Shown here one piece after another: positions 17,308 to 25,060 of a DNA stretch of 64,000 nucleotides. Below the pieces are notes generated by a model. The model saw nothing but the letters and a program-made list of their open reading frames with translations. It ran no database searches and was not told where the DNA came from. The first letter of the stretch is position 1. Every line of letters begins with the position of its first letter. Source of the DNA: Halovenus halobia (GTDB taxonomy: Archaea > Halobacteriota > Halobacteria > Halobacteriales > Haloarculaceae); the NCBI RefSeq assembly GCF_051414135.1, contig NZ_JBLKOA010000002.1, positions 186,001-250,000 on the forward strand. The letters are read 5' to 3'. The position numbers and the translations under genes were made by a program.

Positions 17308-18279
17308 CTAGGGCGTGATGACGACTTTCCCCATCGACTGGCGACTCTCGACGTACTCGTGTGCGTCAGCAACATCCTCGATATCGAAGGCGCGGTCGAA
17401 CTGCACTTCGAGTTTGCCTTCCGCGAGCATGTCCGACAGTTCGTTGACCGACTCCAGCACTTTCATCGGCTTGCGCTGGAGACCACGGCCGAGGTGATAC
17501 CCAATCACTTTCTGGTTGCCAAAGAGGAGTTCGTCCGTCGACGGTCGCCCGGGCGTGCCGCTTGCGGCCCCGTAGACGACCATCCGGCCGAACTCTTTGA
17601 GCGCGTCAAGTGAGCGCTCGGTGGTCTCGCCGCCGACGCCGTCGAGCACCATGTCGACGCCGTAGTCGGTGTTTTCCTTGACGACCTCGACGAAGTCATC
17701 TTCCTCGTAGTTGATGGTGTAATCAGCACCGAGGGAGGCAGCCTTGTCGAGTTTCTCCTGCGTGGAGGCGGTGCCGAAGATTGTGGCACCCGCCTCGCGT
17801 GCAATCTGGACAGCAGCGGTTCCGACTCCGCCCGCCGCGGCGTGGATTAGGACAGACTCGCCCGCTTCGAGTCCACCCCACTCGTGCAGGCAGTTCTGGG
17901 CGGTGAGATACTGGACCGGGAATCCTGCAGCGGCCTCGAAACTCAGCCCTTCGGGAATATCGAACAGACCCATCGCGTCGCCGATAGCGTACTCGGCGTA
18001 GCCGCCAGCGCCGTCGACCATCGTCACAACTTCGTCGCCGACCTCTCGGCCGACGCCATCGCCGACAGCGTCGATGACGCCTGCAACTTCGAGTCCGGGC
18101 GTGTACGGCGGTGTAGGTCCGCCCTGGTAGTGACCACGGCGTTGCATGATGTCCGCGAAGTTGATCCCCGCTGCCTTGACTTCGATTCGGACCTCGCCGG
18201 CGTCCGGTTCGGGTGTCTCTACGTCGGTAACTTCGAGTCCGTCTCGGTCGCCAAATTCGGTGACCTGAACTGCTCTCAT
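17308..18279 (-). CDS. Quinone oxidoreductase-type zinc-free alcohol dehydrogenase family protein
   Basis: The 323-residue protein is a medium-chain dehydrogenase/reductase of the QOR branch. It has the GroES-like half (MRAVQVTEFGD to about 120, with GLEVAGVIDAVGDGV) and a Rossmann half with VLIHAAAGGVGTAAVQIA. The zinc-binding cysteines of alcohol dehydrogenases are absent. Such enzymes reduce quinones or enals with NADPH. The start at 18279 is chosen because the longer reading frame begins with sequence unlike the family. The gene converges with the preceding surface protein gene (6 bp apart). Confidence 0.87.
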   Translation of the reverse strand: MRAVQVTEFGDRDGLEVTDVETPEPDAGEVRIEVKAAGINFADIMQRRGHYQGGPTPPYTPGLEVAGVIDAVGDGVGREVGDEVVTMVDGAGGYAEYAIGDAMGLFDIPEGLSFEAAAGFPVQYLTAQNCLHEWGGLEAGESVLIHAAAGGVGTAAVQIAREAGATIFGTASTQEKLDKAASLGADYTINYEEDDFVEVVKENTDYGVDMVLDGVGGETTERSLDALKEFGRMVVYGAASGTPGRPSTDELLFGNQKVIGYHLGRGLQRKPMKVLESVNELSDMLAEGKLEVQFDRAFDIEDVADAHEYVESRQSMGKVVITP

Positions 18280-18428
18280 ACACCGTACCCACTCACCGCG
18301 GAAAATAAAACCATACGATGTTACTTCGTGACAGGAGTTCGTGTCGATACTGTTCGAACCCATATTTAAACCATCTGTACGATATGGAGCCAGCGTATCG
18401 CAGTTCCTCGTTGGCCACGTTGCGGTAG

Positions 18429-19070
18429 TCACGCGGTGGTGTCGTAGGACAGCGCCCAGTCGTTCAGGACCCCTCCGTCGGAACCACGTAGTTGAAAGGT
18501 TGCCTCAGATGAGTCGACAGGGACGGAGAAAAGCAACCAGCCAGTCGTGGTACGTTCTGGAGAGAGTTCGGCTGTGGGTGGAAAGAACGCCCCACTGACG
18601 GGTTCAGAAAGTGTTGACGCGACACCATTCGGATCGTCCTGGAACACAATTTGATACGGCTCTTTCGTCTCGGTTTCGACGTCCAGGGTAAATCGTGACG
18701 GAGTAGGGAGTTGCACTTTCGTGTCTGTCGTATTTTGTGCAGAGAGTTGAACGAGAAGGATGTGCGACCCATCTCTTGAAATGAGCGGGTCCTCATCGAG
18801 GATTACCTCGGCAGTCGGTTCAGTGCGAGTAATTGCCAGTTTCACTCCCGAATCAGTGCTGTATTCACTGTCCGAAGAGTCGTCCGACGAGTCAGTGCTG
18901 TCGTCTGTTCCGTTGCTCTGATCAGATTGTGCAGGATTTCCCGCCCCATCACCGCCACTGCCAGTGTCACTGTCAGGCGTGCTCTCGTCTCCTACGCACC
19001 CAGCCAATCCGGCAACTGCTACTGCCGAAGTGAGTTGTTGCAACACGAGCCGTCTGTTGATCATACTCAA
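18429..19070 (-). CDS. Lipoprotein with Tat-type lipobox, unknown function
   Basis: The 213-residue protein has an N-terminal signal INRRLVLQQL followed by the lipobox VAGLAGCVGD, so the mature protein should begin at the cysteine and carry a lipid. A 50-residue S/D/G/T linker (about 30-75) follows, then a beta-rich domain (about 76-213). Its pattern suggests an immunoglobulin-like fold (QLSAQNTTDTKVQLPTPSRF). I know no function. The start could be the first or the third residue (MSMINRR). The upstream 296 bases to the MOSC gene are AT-rich with no further gene seen. Confidence 0.75.
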   Translation of the reverse strand: MSMINRRLVLQQLTSAVAVAGLAGCVGDESTPDSDTGSGGDGAGNPAQSDQSNGTDDSTDSSDDSSDSEYSTDSGVKLAITRTEPTAEVILDEDPLISRDGSHILLVQLSAQNTTDTKVQLPTPSRFTLDVETETKEPYQIVFQDDPNGVASTLSEPVSGAFFPPTAELSPERTTTGWLLFSVPVDSSEATFQLRGSDGGVLNDWALSYDTTA

Positions 19071-19366
19071 CTAAATCGAGATTAGATATTTAATGATACC
19101 GAACGACAAAAATGATTGTTAGGTGTTACTATAACGATGGCGCTGAGCAGCAGGCACAAAGAAGCAATAAGCAAATCCAGTCTGTAAGGGATCGAACAAC
19201 CCTTCACCCGCTATTTTAACAGCGCGCCGTACAACACATGTGCCCTGCACAATTCTTGGCAACCTTTCTATATTTCTGCCGTCCGAGAGGTTCTATGAGA
19301 CGGCCTGCCTGCGTGCCAGTCAGGTCGACGGCCCGCGTGCGAACCCACATTAGCAGGGACACCCTA

Positions 19367-19885
19367 ATGGCGAGTATGCGCGTCGAAGGGATTTACACTG
19401 CGGAGTCTGCGGGCGAGGCGATGGAGCCACAGGAATCGGTCGAGGCGGTCGCGGGCGGGTTGGACGGCGACCGGTACTGCACCGGCGAGGGTCACTACTC
19501 GCCGTACGATGTCTGTCAGGTGACGTTCGTGCAGGAAGAAGCGCTGGAGGCCATCAGCGAGCGCTCACATCTCGAGGTCCTAGATGGTCAGCACCGCCGC
19601 AACGTCGTCGTCAGCGGCGGCGATGTGCACGACCTTCTGAACCACCGATTCACGCTCGGCGACGCACGCTTCGAGGGGACGCGAAAGCGGCCGCCCTGTC
19701 GGTATCTGGAGAAAGTGACGGGACAGGACGGACTGTTGCGCGCGCTGGCCAACGGTGCGGGCGGTATCTGTGCTCGCGTGGAGGAACCGGGAACGTTCGC
19801 TGTCGGTGACGAAGTAAGCGAGGTCGAGGACATGAACAACTTCGAGTCGCTGGTTGCGAATATTCGAGACCGGGTTGGGAAGTAG
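19367..19885 (+). CDS. MOSC-domain protein
   Basis: The 172-residue product is one MOSC domain, the C-terminal domain of molybdenum cofactor sulfurases also found in stand-alone proteins such as YiiM. Visible motifs are GGLDGDRYCTGEGHYS near the start, DGQHRRNVVVSGGDV and the cysteine-containing RKRPPCRYLEKVTGQ. Stand-alone MOSC proteins are thought to move sulfur or bind molybdenum cofactor; the exact role here is unknown. Start codons at 19367 and 19376 are both possible, and the frame is open further upstream without family similarity. Confidence 0.83.
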   Translation: MASMRVEGIYTAESAGEAMEPQESVEAVAGGLDGDRYCTGEGHYSPYDVCQVTFVQEEALEAISERSHLEVLDGQHRRNVVVSGGDVHDLLNHRFTLGDARFEGTRKRPPCRYLEKVTGQDGLLRALANGAGGICARVEEPGTFAVGDEVSEVEDMNNFESLVANIRDRVGK

Positions 19886-20122
19886 CGAGTGAATACCAGA
19901 GAACGTTGGCGGTTACACCGTTGATAACGTCACGGTCAGGCTGGTCCACGTCTCAGCAAGCCCGTCGCTGGTCGTTATGTCTCGTCAGCGGCACTCGCCG
20001 TTCACAGTCGAATCCGCTACGTTTCGTCGAGAGCGGTGGAGCAGTGGTCTACGTAACTGGCGTTGGCTCTTGACACGGCCGAGGGCAAGCATATATTCTC
20101 TGGTAGTTCGAATAGGTTGGTA

Positions 20123-20752
20123 ATGCGACGACGACAACTGCTGGCAGTGGCTGGCTCGTCTCTGCCAGTACTGGTCGCTGGCTGTACCGAGACGAATCCG
20201 GACAGCGAGATATCTTCCAACGAAAGCACGGACGATACGAATGGGAGCGAGCGCGCTGCCGACAGTGAGAGTCAAGACAGAACGGGCGAGGATACACAGG
20301 CAGGCGACGACAAGTGGAGCGAGCCAGACTGGCCAACGGGGCCGTACGCGGATTACGACACGACTATCGTCGAAGTCAAAAGCGACAGCGGTACCATCTC
20401 TGGGAAAGTAAAGGCGGCCGTCGCGCACCCCGGCGAGCAGTGGCAATTGGGGTTGAGTGACGCGGATTCGATGCCCGAGAACGGCGGGATGCTGTTCGAG
20501 TCAGGCGCCGAAAGCGAACTGACGTTTTGGATGAAAGACATGAGTTTTGGCCTAGATATCGTCTACGTCGGTGTAGACCGAACGATTACGTCGATTCACC
20601 ACGCACCGGAGCCGACAGACGGTGATTCCGGAACCGAACAGCAGTATCGGTTCTCTGGGACTGGCCAGTACGTGTTCGAGGTCAACTACAACTGGACGAC
20701 GAGGCACAATGTCACCGAAGGAGACAGACTGGACTTCGAGTTAGACGGCTGA
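20123..20752 (+). CDS. DUF192-family lipoprotein
   Basis: The 209-residue protein has a short signal with lipobox (MRRRQLLAVAG to LVAGCTE), then an acidic S/E/D/T linker to about residue 65. The DUF192 domain occupies about 80-209, with its hallmark MLFESGAESELTFWMKDM and the acidic strand DIVYVGVDRTI, followed by HHAPEP. DUF192 proteins are small extracytoplasmic beta domains of unknown function. The start at 20123 is the first that gives a lipoprotein signal. A structured repeat array begins 68 bp after the stop. Confidence 0.82.
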   Translation: MRRRQLLAVAGSSLPVLVAGCTETNPDSEISSNESTDDTNGSERAADSESQDRTGEDTQAGDDKWSEPDWPTGPYADYDTTIVEVKSDSGTISGKVKAAVAHPGEQWQLGLSDADSMPENGGMLFESGAESELTFWMKDMSFGLDIVYVGVDRTITSIHHAPEPTDGDSGTEQQYRFSGTGQYVFEVNYNWTTRHNVTEGDRLDFELDG

Positions 20753-20820
20753 CTCTCGATTTGTAGTTTTTGATTCGCCATCTTCGAGTTGGTTCCGAAT
20801 CTTCGTCTGTCTCTTACCGG

Positions 20821-21013
20821 CGGTGTCTTCGCGAGTGGCGGAGCCACGAGCGAAGGCTCGTCAGACGAGCACCGCGAGTCTGACGGTGTCCTCACGAGTG
20901 ACACACGGAGCGAGTGAGGGCTCGCTGAACGAATGAAATGAGTTCAGCGGTGTCTTCGTGAGCACAGAATGTGCGAACGAAGGCTGGTCAAACGAGTGCA
21001 ACGAGTTTGACCA
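20821..21013. repeat. Three tandem ~64-bp units, each with two covarying hairpins
   Basis: Units start at 20821, 20884 and 20948, each with cggtgtc. Hairpin 1 has a 6-bp stem: CTTCGC/GCGAAG (20827, 20850), CCTCAC/GTGAGG (20890, 20914), CTTCGT/ACGAAG (20954, 20977). Hairpin 2 has an 8-9 bp stem: 20859-20885, 20923-20949 and 20985-21013. Its 11-base loops are gagcaccgcga, gaatgaaatga and gagtgcaacga. Stem sequences differ between units but always pair, so the fold, not the sequence, is kept. Each loop is GA, two bases, three bases, two pairing bases, GA. The stretch 20753-21120 holds this array and no gene I can support. Confidence 0.85.
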
Positions 21014-21019
21014 TGGGGA

Positions 21020-21077
21020 TGGGATTTGAACTACGCGAGACGAGCACCGCGAGTCTCGCCATCGAGTTCAAATCCCA
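21020..21077. repeat. Nested hairpin with tRNA T-arm sequence as its outer stem
   Basis: The outer arms are tgggatttgaact (21020-21032) and agttcaaatccca (21065-21077), a 13-bp perfect inverted repeat. Inside is a second hairpin, GCGAGAC/GTCTCGC (21035-21041 and 21053-21059), with the same loop as unit A's hairpin 2 (gagcaccgcga). The left arm, extended to 21014-21031, is an 18-bp copy of the 3' part of the adjacent tRNA-Ser gene (21124-21141). Confidence 0.8.
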
Positions 21078-21084
21078 GCCGTTT

Positions 21085-21122
21085 CGCATTTGCTGCTCAC
21101 GAGTTGTTCGCAGCAAAATGCG
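21085..21122 (-). repeat. Stem-loop directly at the 3' end of tRNA-Ser
   Basis: CGCATTTGCTGC (21085-21096) pairs with GCAGCAAAATGCG (21110-21122), with one bulged base. Two bases of the stem belong to the tRNA acceptor end. In the tRNA transcription direction the loop reads GA, nine bases, GA, the same GA/GA signature as the neighbouring hairpins. It could be a terminator or processing signal for the tRNA transcript. Confidence 0.65.
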
Positions 21123-21204
21123 GTGGGGATGGGATTTGAACCCATGAGTCCTCTCGGACACCTGCTCTCAAGGCAGGCGCATTAGGCCGCTCTGCCACCC
21201 CACC
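21121..21204 (-). tRNA. tRNA-Ser (anticodon UGA)
   Basis: Reading the minus strand, the acceptor stem GGTGGGG pairs with CCCCACC. The D-arm region is GCAGAGCGGCC, typical of serine tRNAs. The anticodon stem is GCCTGC/GCAGGT around the loop CTTGAGA, giving anticodon TGA. A long variable arm (GTCCGAGAGGACT) marks a class II tRNA, and the T-arm is ATGGG TTCAAAT CCCAT. CCA is not encoded. Length is 84 nt including the discriminator G. Confidence 0.95.
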
Positions 21205-21318
21205 TCAACGTTCGCTACACCGCCCTCGCTAAAAGTACTTCTGTTGTCCAGTCCCGCGGTTTTTCAGTCGTGATAATCGGGCACATAGTTCATACTGGAG
21301 GACACCAGTGAATCAAGT

Positions 21319-21705
21319 ATGGGGAACTGGGAGGTTGACACGGACGACCAGAAGAATCGGCTATATCTGACACTCGAAGGACGGCTGAGCATCGACGAAG
21401 TCGAAAAGGCCGCCGACGCAGTCATCGAGGCCAGCGGCACGCTGGACCCGGGCTTCGACCAGGTCAACGATATGTCCACCTTCGAGCCAGCGGACCCGGA
21501 GGCACTGGACCACGTCGAGCGCGGGAAGCGAGGAATTGTCGAGAACGGCATCGCCGCGACCTGTCGAGTTGTCTCCGAGTCGACGACCGGGCAGATGCAG
21601 TTCGACCGCGCTGGCGAAGACGAAGAGGAGTACGCCGTCGCAAAGGCGGAATCCTTCGAGCAGGCCGAGAAACTCCTCGACAAACGCCGCGAACAGATGG
21701 GGTAA
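21319..21705 (+). CDS. STAS/SpoIIAA-like small protein
   Basis: The 128-residue acidic protein has no membrane segment or cysteine-rich motif apart from one Cys. The pattern VDTDDQKNRLYLTLEGRLS, followed by an amphipathic helix and the VNDMSTF strand, resembles the SpoIIAA/STAS-like fold seen in several small stand-alone prokaryotic proteins. A role in protein-protein regulation is possible but not demonstrated. It starts 115 bp beyond the tRNA-Ser 5' end and converges with the next gene (2 bp between stops). Confidence 0.6.
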   Translation: MGNWEVDTDDQKNRLYLTLEGRLSIDEVEKAADAVIEASGTLDPGFDQVNDMSTFEPADPEALDHVERGKRGIVENGIAATCRVVSESTTGQMQFDRAGEDEEEYAVAKAESFEQAEKLLDKRREQMG

Positions 21706-21707
21706 GC

Positions 21708-22418
21708 TCAGGAGTCAGCGAGCGCGTGGAGGTCCCAGTCTGCGACAAGTGTGGCCGTGCGGTCGGGGACGAGTACGCCAGCGCGGACTCTCGCACGAAG
21801 TGTCGCGACCGCAGTCTGGCGGTCCGACGGCTGTTCCCACAGCGGCGTCGTTGGGAGAAATGAAACTGTGAGGTCGGCACTGCGAGCACGCTCGGTGAGT
21901 GTCTCGACTGCCGGCGGTGCGAACACGTCGGTGAAATCGACAGGTGTGCCGAAGGCCGCAAAGGCAATTCTGCCGTCGGTCGAGGGTCCAATCACGACAT
22001 CGCTGGTCCGGAGTTGCATCGCTGTCGTGCCGATGTGTTCGCGGCGCAGAAAGAGCGCGCTCGGGCGGGCAAAAGCTGCAGTTGGAATCCCCTCAGTGTC
22101 GAGCAGGTGCGTCACCGCATTGCCGATTCGGCTGGCGTCGTCAGAGCCAGCCTGTAGCTCGTACCGGACGCTGTTGGGGTCGCTGAGTTCGGCCGCGAGA
22201 AGTTCACGGACAGACTCCTCCGGGTCAACACCATCCGGGACTGTGTCGGGGTCGGCGTAGTTGATCAGGAGGTCAGCCTCCCCGTGCTGGATTGTGTCAC
22301 AAACGTCAGCGAGCATCGCACGGTACAGCGCGCAGTTGCGCTCAGCGTCAGCGTCGGGCAACAGCGTCGGGACACACTCGGGGACGGGCGGCGCAGCGAG
22401 GACTACAACTGTCGTCAT
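21708..22418 (-). CDS. DUF2064-like nucleotidyl/glycosyl-transferase-fold protein
   Basis: The 236-residue protein starts TTVVVLAAPPVPECVPTLLP, which looks like the first strand and loop of the DUF2064 branch of GT-A-type transferases (usual form: FAKxPxPGxVKTRL). The lysine and arginine of that loop are missing. YRAMLADVCDTIQ and the later strand DVVIGPSTDGRIAFAAFG match the spacing of the family's second half. Loss of the basic loop suggests a changed or absent transferase activity. Function is unknown. It is divergent from the small membrane protein gene at 22478. Confidence 0.6.
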   Translation of the reverse strand: MTTVVVLAAPPVPECVPTLLPDADAERNCALYRAMLADVCDTIQHGEADLLINYADPDTVPDGVDPEESVRELLAAELSDPNSVRYELQAGSDDASRIGNAVTHLLDTEGIPTAAFARPSALFLRREHIGTTAMQLRTSDVVIGPSTDGRIAFAAFGTPVDFTDVFAPPAVETLTERARSADLTVSFLPTTPLWEQPSDRQTAVATLRARVRAGVLVPDRTATLVADWDLHALADS

Positions 22419-22477
22419 AGCGGACAGTAGCCGCCGGATTCCCTTGTCCTTTTGTATCCCCCAACTAGAGGAGGGGT

Positions 22478-22699
22478 ATGGACAAGATGCGCGTTCTCGG
22501 CGGGGCAGCGGTGCTGTTGATCACCGTCGGCCTCGGCGGGATTCTGGCGAGTCTCGCGACGAGCAACGAACTGTTCCTGGGGTCGACACCCTACACAGTG
22601 CCGGCAATCGCGACACTGGTCGCGTTCATCGGCGCAATTGGCGTGTTCATCGCCATCGGCCGCCCCTGGGAGAACTGGGACCGGACTGCTTACTGGTGA
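22478..22699 (+). CDS. Small two-helix membrane protein
   Basis: The 73-residue protein has two hydrophobic helices (about 6-28 and 41-62) joined by a short polar loop, ending in an aromatic tail (PWENWDRTAYW). A TATA-like or ribosome-binding element is not obvious, but aggaggggt at 22469-22477 immediately precedes the ATG. Similar small proteins are common in haloarchaea and have no known function. It ends 4 bp before the stop of the converging zinc-finger gene. Confidence 0.7.
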   Translation: MDKMRVLGGAAVLLITVGLGGILASLATSNELFLGSTPYTVPAIATLVAFIGAIGVFIAIGRPWENWDRTAYW

Positions 22700-22703
22700 C
22701 ACG

Positions 22704-23525
22704 TTACGTCAGCCGTAGGATATCGTCCGCGACCGTGATTTTGAGGTCAAACTGATCGTCGAGGACATTGAGGATACTTTCGAGCTGGGGATGTGGGCTG
22801 ATGTAGAAATGTGACACTGCGTTCTCATCTCGGAGGCGACTCGAAATATTGCTCACGAACTCGTAGGAGGTCTGGAGATCGAACGACTGGATGATTTCGT
22901 AGATAATATCGAAGCTAAAGGAGAGCTGTCTGTTCGGGCCACTGTGCTGGTCAACGACCCGAGAGATGGTTTCGCCAAGTTGGTTGGGACCGAGGCGCTG
23001 GTCGAGTTCGACAATTTCGATAGCGACGTCCGAGAAATCGATTCCCAAATCGGAGTCGATCGGGCGGCGTTTCGTCGTCATGACGACGATATGTTCGGGC
23101 CAGCCGTCGAGTTGGTCAGCAAGCAACCTGATCCGGGCCTCCGGGTCTCTCGTGACGACGACTACGACGTTCCCACAGGAAAATAGGTGTCGTCGTGCGT
23201 AATCCGCTTGCTCACCGTTGACCGGGGCTTCGACCAGAATGTTTCCCCGTCGATTGATTGTATCGGCGACGTGGGTATCACTGATAACCTGATCAGAGTT
23301 GTGGCTGTACAGATGCGCTTTGAAGTCTTCGATTACCTCTTCTTTGTCGTGTATTGTCGCAGCATTGGAACAGTACGGACAGTTCCACGTGAATCTGAAG
23401 TCGCGTTTCGTGATATTATTGAGGTTATGATCGAACAGATGCGATTTGATGTCTGCATCAAGGCTGGACCGGCGTTCCGACCAAGCCGTGTAGCCACACT
23501 CCCGACAGTTCCATTTATATACCAT
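22704..23525 (-). CDS. Double zinc-finger protein with degenerate RecA-like domain
   Basis: The 273-residue protein starts with two tandem fingers. Finger 1 (residues about 6-33) has CRECG and a distal HLFDH; finger 2 (about 49-74) has CPYCS and HLYSH, each a Cys2-His2 arrangement with a long helix between. From about residue 85 there is an alpha/beta domain starting GNILVEAPVNGEQADYARR and continuing NVVVVVTRDPEARIR. This resembles the RecA/KaiC-like ATPase regulators of haloarchaea, but the Walker A lysine-threonine is absent, so ATP hydrolysis is unlikely. A sensory or DNA-binding adaptor role is my inference. It is divergent from the HEAT-repeat gene. Confidence 0.65.
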   Translation of the reverse strand: MVYKWNCRECGYTAWSERRSSLDADIKSHLFDHNLNNITKRDFRFTWNCPYCSNAATIHDKEEVIEDFKAHLYSHNSDQVISDTHVADTINRRGNILVEAPVNGEQADYARRHLFSCGNVVVVVTRDPEARIRLLADQLDGWPEHIVVMTTKRRPIDSDLGIDFSDVAIEIVELDQRLGPNQLGETISRVVDQHSGPNRQLSFSFDIIYEIIQSFDLQTSYEFVSNISSRLRDENAVSHFYISPHPQLESILNVLDDQFDLKITVADDILRLT

Positions 23526-23743
23526 GCGATGAACCGTACAGAACTATCGTCGTTTCTCTGATTTAAATTCAACCCCTCAGTATCACCAGAAAGAACGGGA
23601 TGGCTGACCAGTTCTTACAGTCGGTTGCTAGACCCGAAATTTAATACTCCGGTAAAAAAAGATAGCTACATGCGTTCTGTATCGAACGGCACAGCGTCAC
23701 CATGCGGTGTCGACCTGCAACGTCGACCAGAGGTGTGCAACTG

Positions 23744-24994
23744 ATGGGTGCCGGTGATCCCGAAGACGTCCTCGATGTCGGCGACTCTGCTGACGACGAC
23801 GATATAGCGGATCTGCGCGAACTGCTCCGGAACGGATCACGTCCGGGAGCCAGGGTACAAGCCGCAAACACCCTCGGTGAACTCGGTCAGGGAAGCAGGG
23901 AATCGGTGCGGAATCCGATCGTCCGCGACTTGATGACGGTCATCTCGGAGGATCAAAACGACACGGTTCGGGCAGCAGCAATTGATTCGTTGTATTACAT
24001 CGACAGCAAAAACATCGACGAGCTGGTAAGCGAACTCGCGAAACAGTTTAACAACGGACCGACGCCGAAAGAACTGAGAGACCACTTCGAGCTCTGGCTC
24101 ACCTCCTCAGACTCGGAGTTTCGAATCGTCGGAGCGGCGGCGATGGAACGGTTCGGCGACGAGTCGATCCTGCCAGAACTGGAAGCGGCGTTCGAGGACC
24201 CCGACGCGCGGGTTCGCGCCCGCGCAGCCCGGGCGTACGGTCAGTGTGAGGGAGTGAGCGCCGAACCAATCGAGGGGCTCCTAAGCGACGAGCGGTCGCT
24301 GGTCCGCCAAGCCGCTGCGCAAACGCTTGGGAGTATCGGTGGGAGTACCGCACTGGAAGTGCTCGTCTCGGCGATGGGTGCCAGCGACAGTCGCCTGCGA
24401 CTAGTGGCAGCTCGCCAACTCGGACAGTTCGACCAACAGCGCTCCGTCCGGGTATTGATTCGTGCGCTAACCGACCATTCCAGCAACGTCCGGTACAGAT
24501 CTGCCATCTCCCTGCTGACAATCCTCTCGGCGACAGACCAACTCGACATCGGAGAGATTCCAGCCACTATCAGAGGGGAAATCGACCCCGGCGAGCTGGG
24601 AACTGTCGCGGATACCGTGTTCGAGATTGCGACGGACGCGAACGACCAGGGGATCCAGCGGGAGGTACAATTGTATGCCGTCTGGCTGTTGGGGGAGTTA
24701 TCGAGCAGTGACGAAGGCAACAAACTCGCGCAGTCGCTGATTCCCTTGCTCCAGCACGACGAGAAGACGGTTGTCGACCTCACCGCCGCCTACCTCAAGC
24801 GACTCGAAGGTGAGCAGATCGAGCGGGAACTCCAGCGACTCATAAGCGATTCGACGGGGACACCAGAGATTCGTGAGCGGGCACGGACAATTCTCCGGCG
24901 GGTCAAACGGAACGCAGCGGCGGGAATCGTTGAGCAGTCAATCGAGTACACCTACGTCCAGACGCCGAAAGACTACACGCTCAAACACCAGTGA
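23744..24994 (+). CDS. HEAT-repeat protein
   Basis: The 416-residue product consists of about eight HEAT-like helical pairs. Clear repeats include ARVQAANTLGELGQ, DTVRAAAIDSLYYI, ARVRARAARAYGQC, SLVRQAAAQTLGSIGG and SRLRLVAARQLGQF. It has an acidic N-terminus (DVGDSADDDDIADL) and a basic C-terminal part (RRVKRNAAAG). Such scaffolds bind partner proteins or, in the PBS-lyase-like group, cofactors; nothing here points to a specific partner. The ATG at 23744 has a ribosome-binding match (gaggtg) 9-14 bases upstream. It is divergent from the zinc-finger gene and may be functionally linked. Confidence 0.8.
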   Translation: MGAGDPEDVLDVGDSADDDDIADLRELLRNGSRPGARVQAANTLGELGQGSRESVRNPIVRDLMTVISEDQNDTVRAAAIDSLYYIDSKNIDELVSELAKQFNNGPTPKELRDHFELWLTSSDSEFRIVGAAAMERFGDESILPELEAAFEDPDARVRARAARAYGQCEGVSAEPIEGLLSDERSLVRQAAAQTLGSIGGSTALEVLVSAMGASDSRLRLVAARQLGQFDQQRSVRVLIRALTDHSSNVRYRSAISLLTILSATDQLDIGEIPATIRGEIDPGELGTVADTVFEIATDANDQGIQREVQLYAVWLLGELSSSDEGNKLAQSLIPLLQHDEKTVVDLTAAYLKRLEGEQIERELQRLISDSTGTPEIRERARTILRRVKRNAAAGIVEQSIEYTYVQTPKDYTLKHQ

Positions 24995-25060
24995 TGAGCG
25001 ACGCCGAGTTCGGGAGCGTCGGAGCCCCAAGCTTTTGACGATAGCCCCGAAGAATAACCC

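Noticed and set aside
19071..19366. AT-rich gap between the lipoprotein and MOSC genes considered as a hidden RNA gene or insertion
   Set aside because: No tRNA, hairpin with T-run, transposon end or coding frame stands out. It looks like two divergent promoters.
19985..20446. 153-codon minus-strand frame overlapping the DUF192 lipoprotein gene
   Set aside because: It overlaps a gene with a clear lipobox and domain. Its own product has no recognisable pattern.
20753..21120. CRISPR array, because of tandem units with short spacing
   Set aside because: Units are adjacent without spacers, the repeated sequence is not conserved base by base, and the unit structure is two hairpins rather than repeat-spacer.
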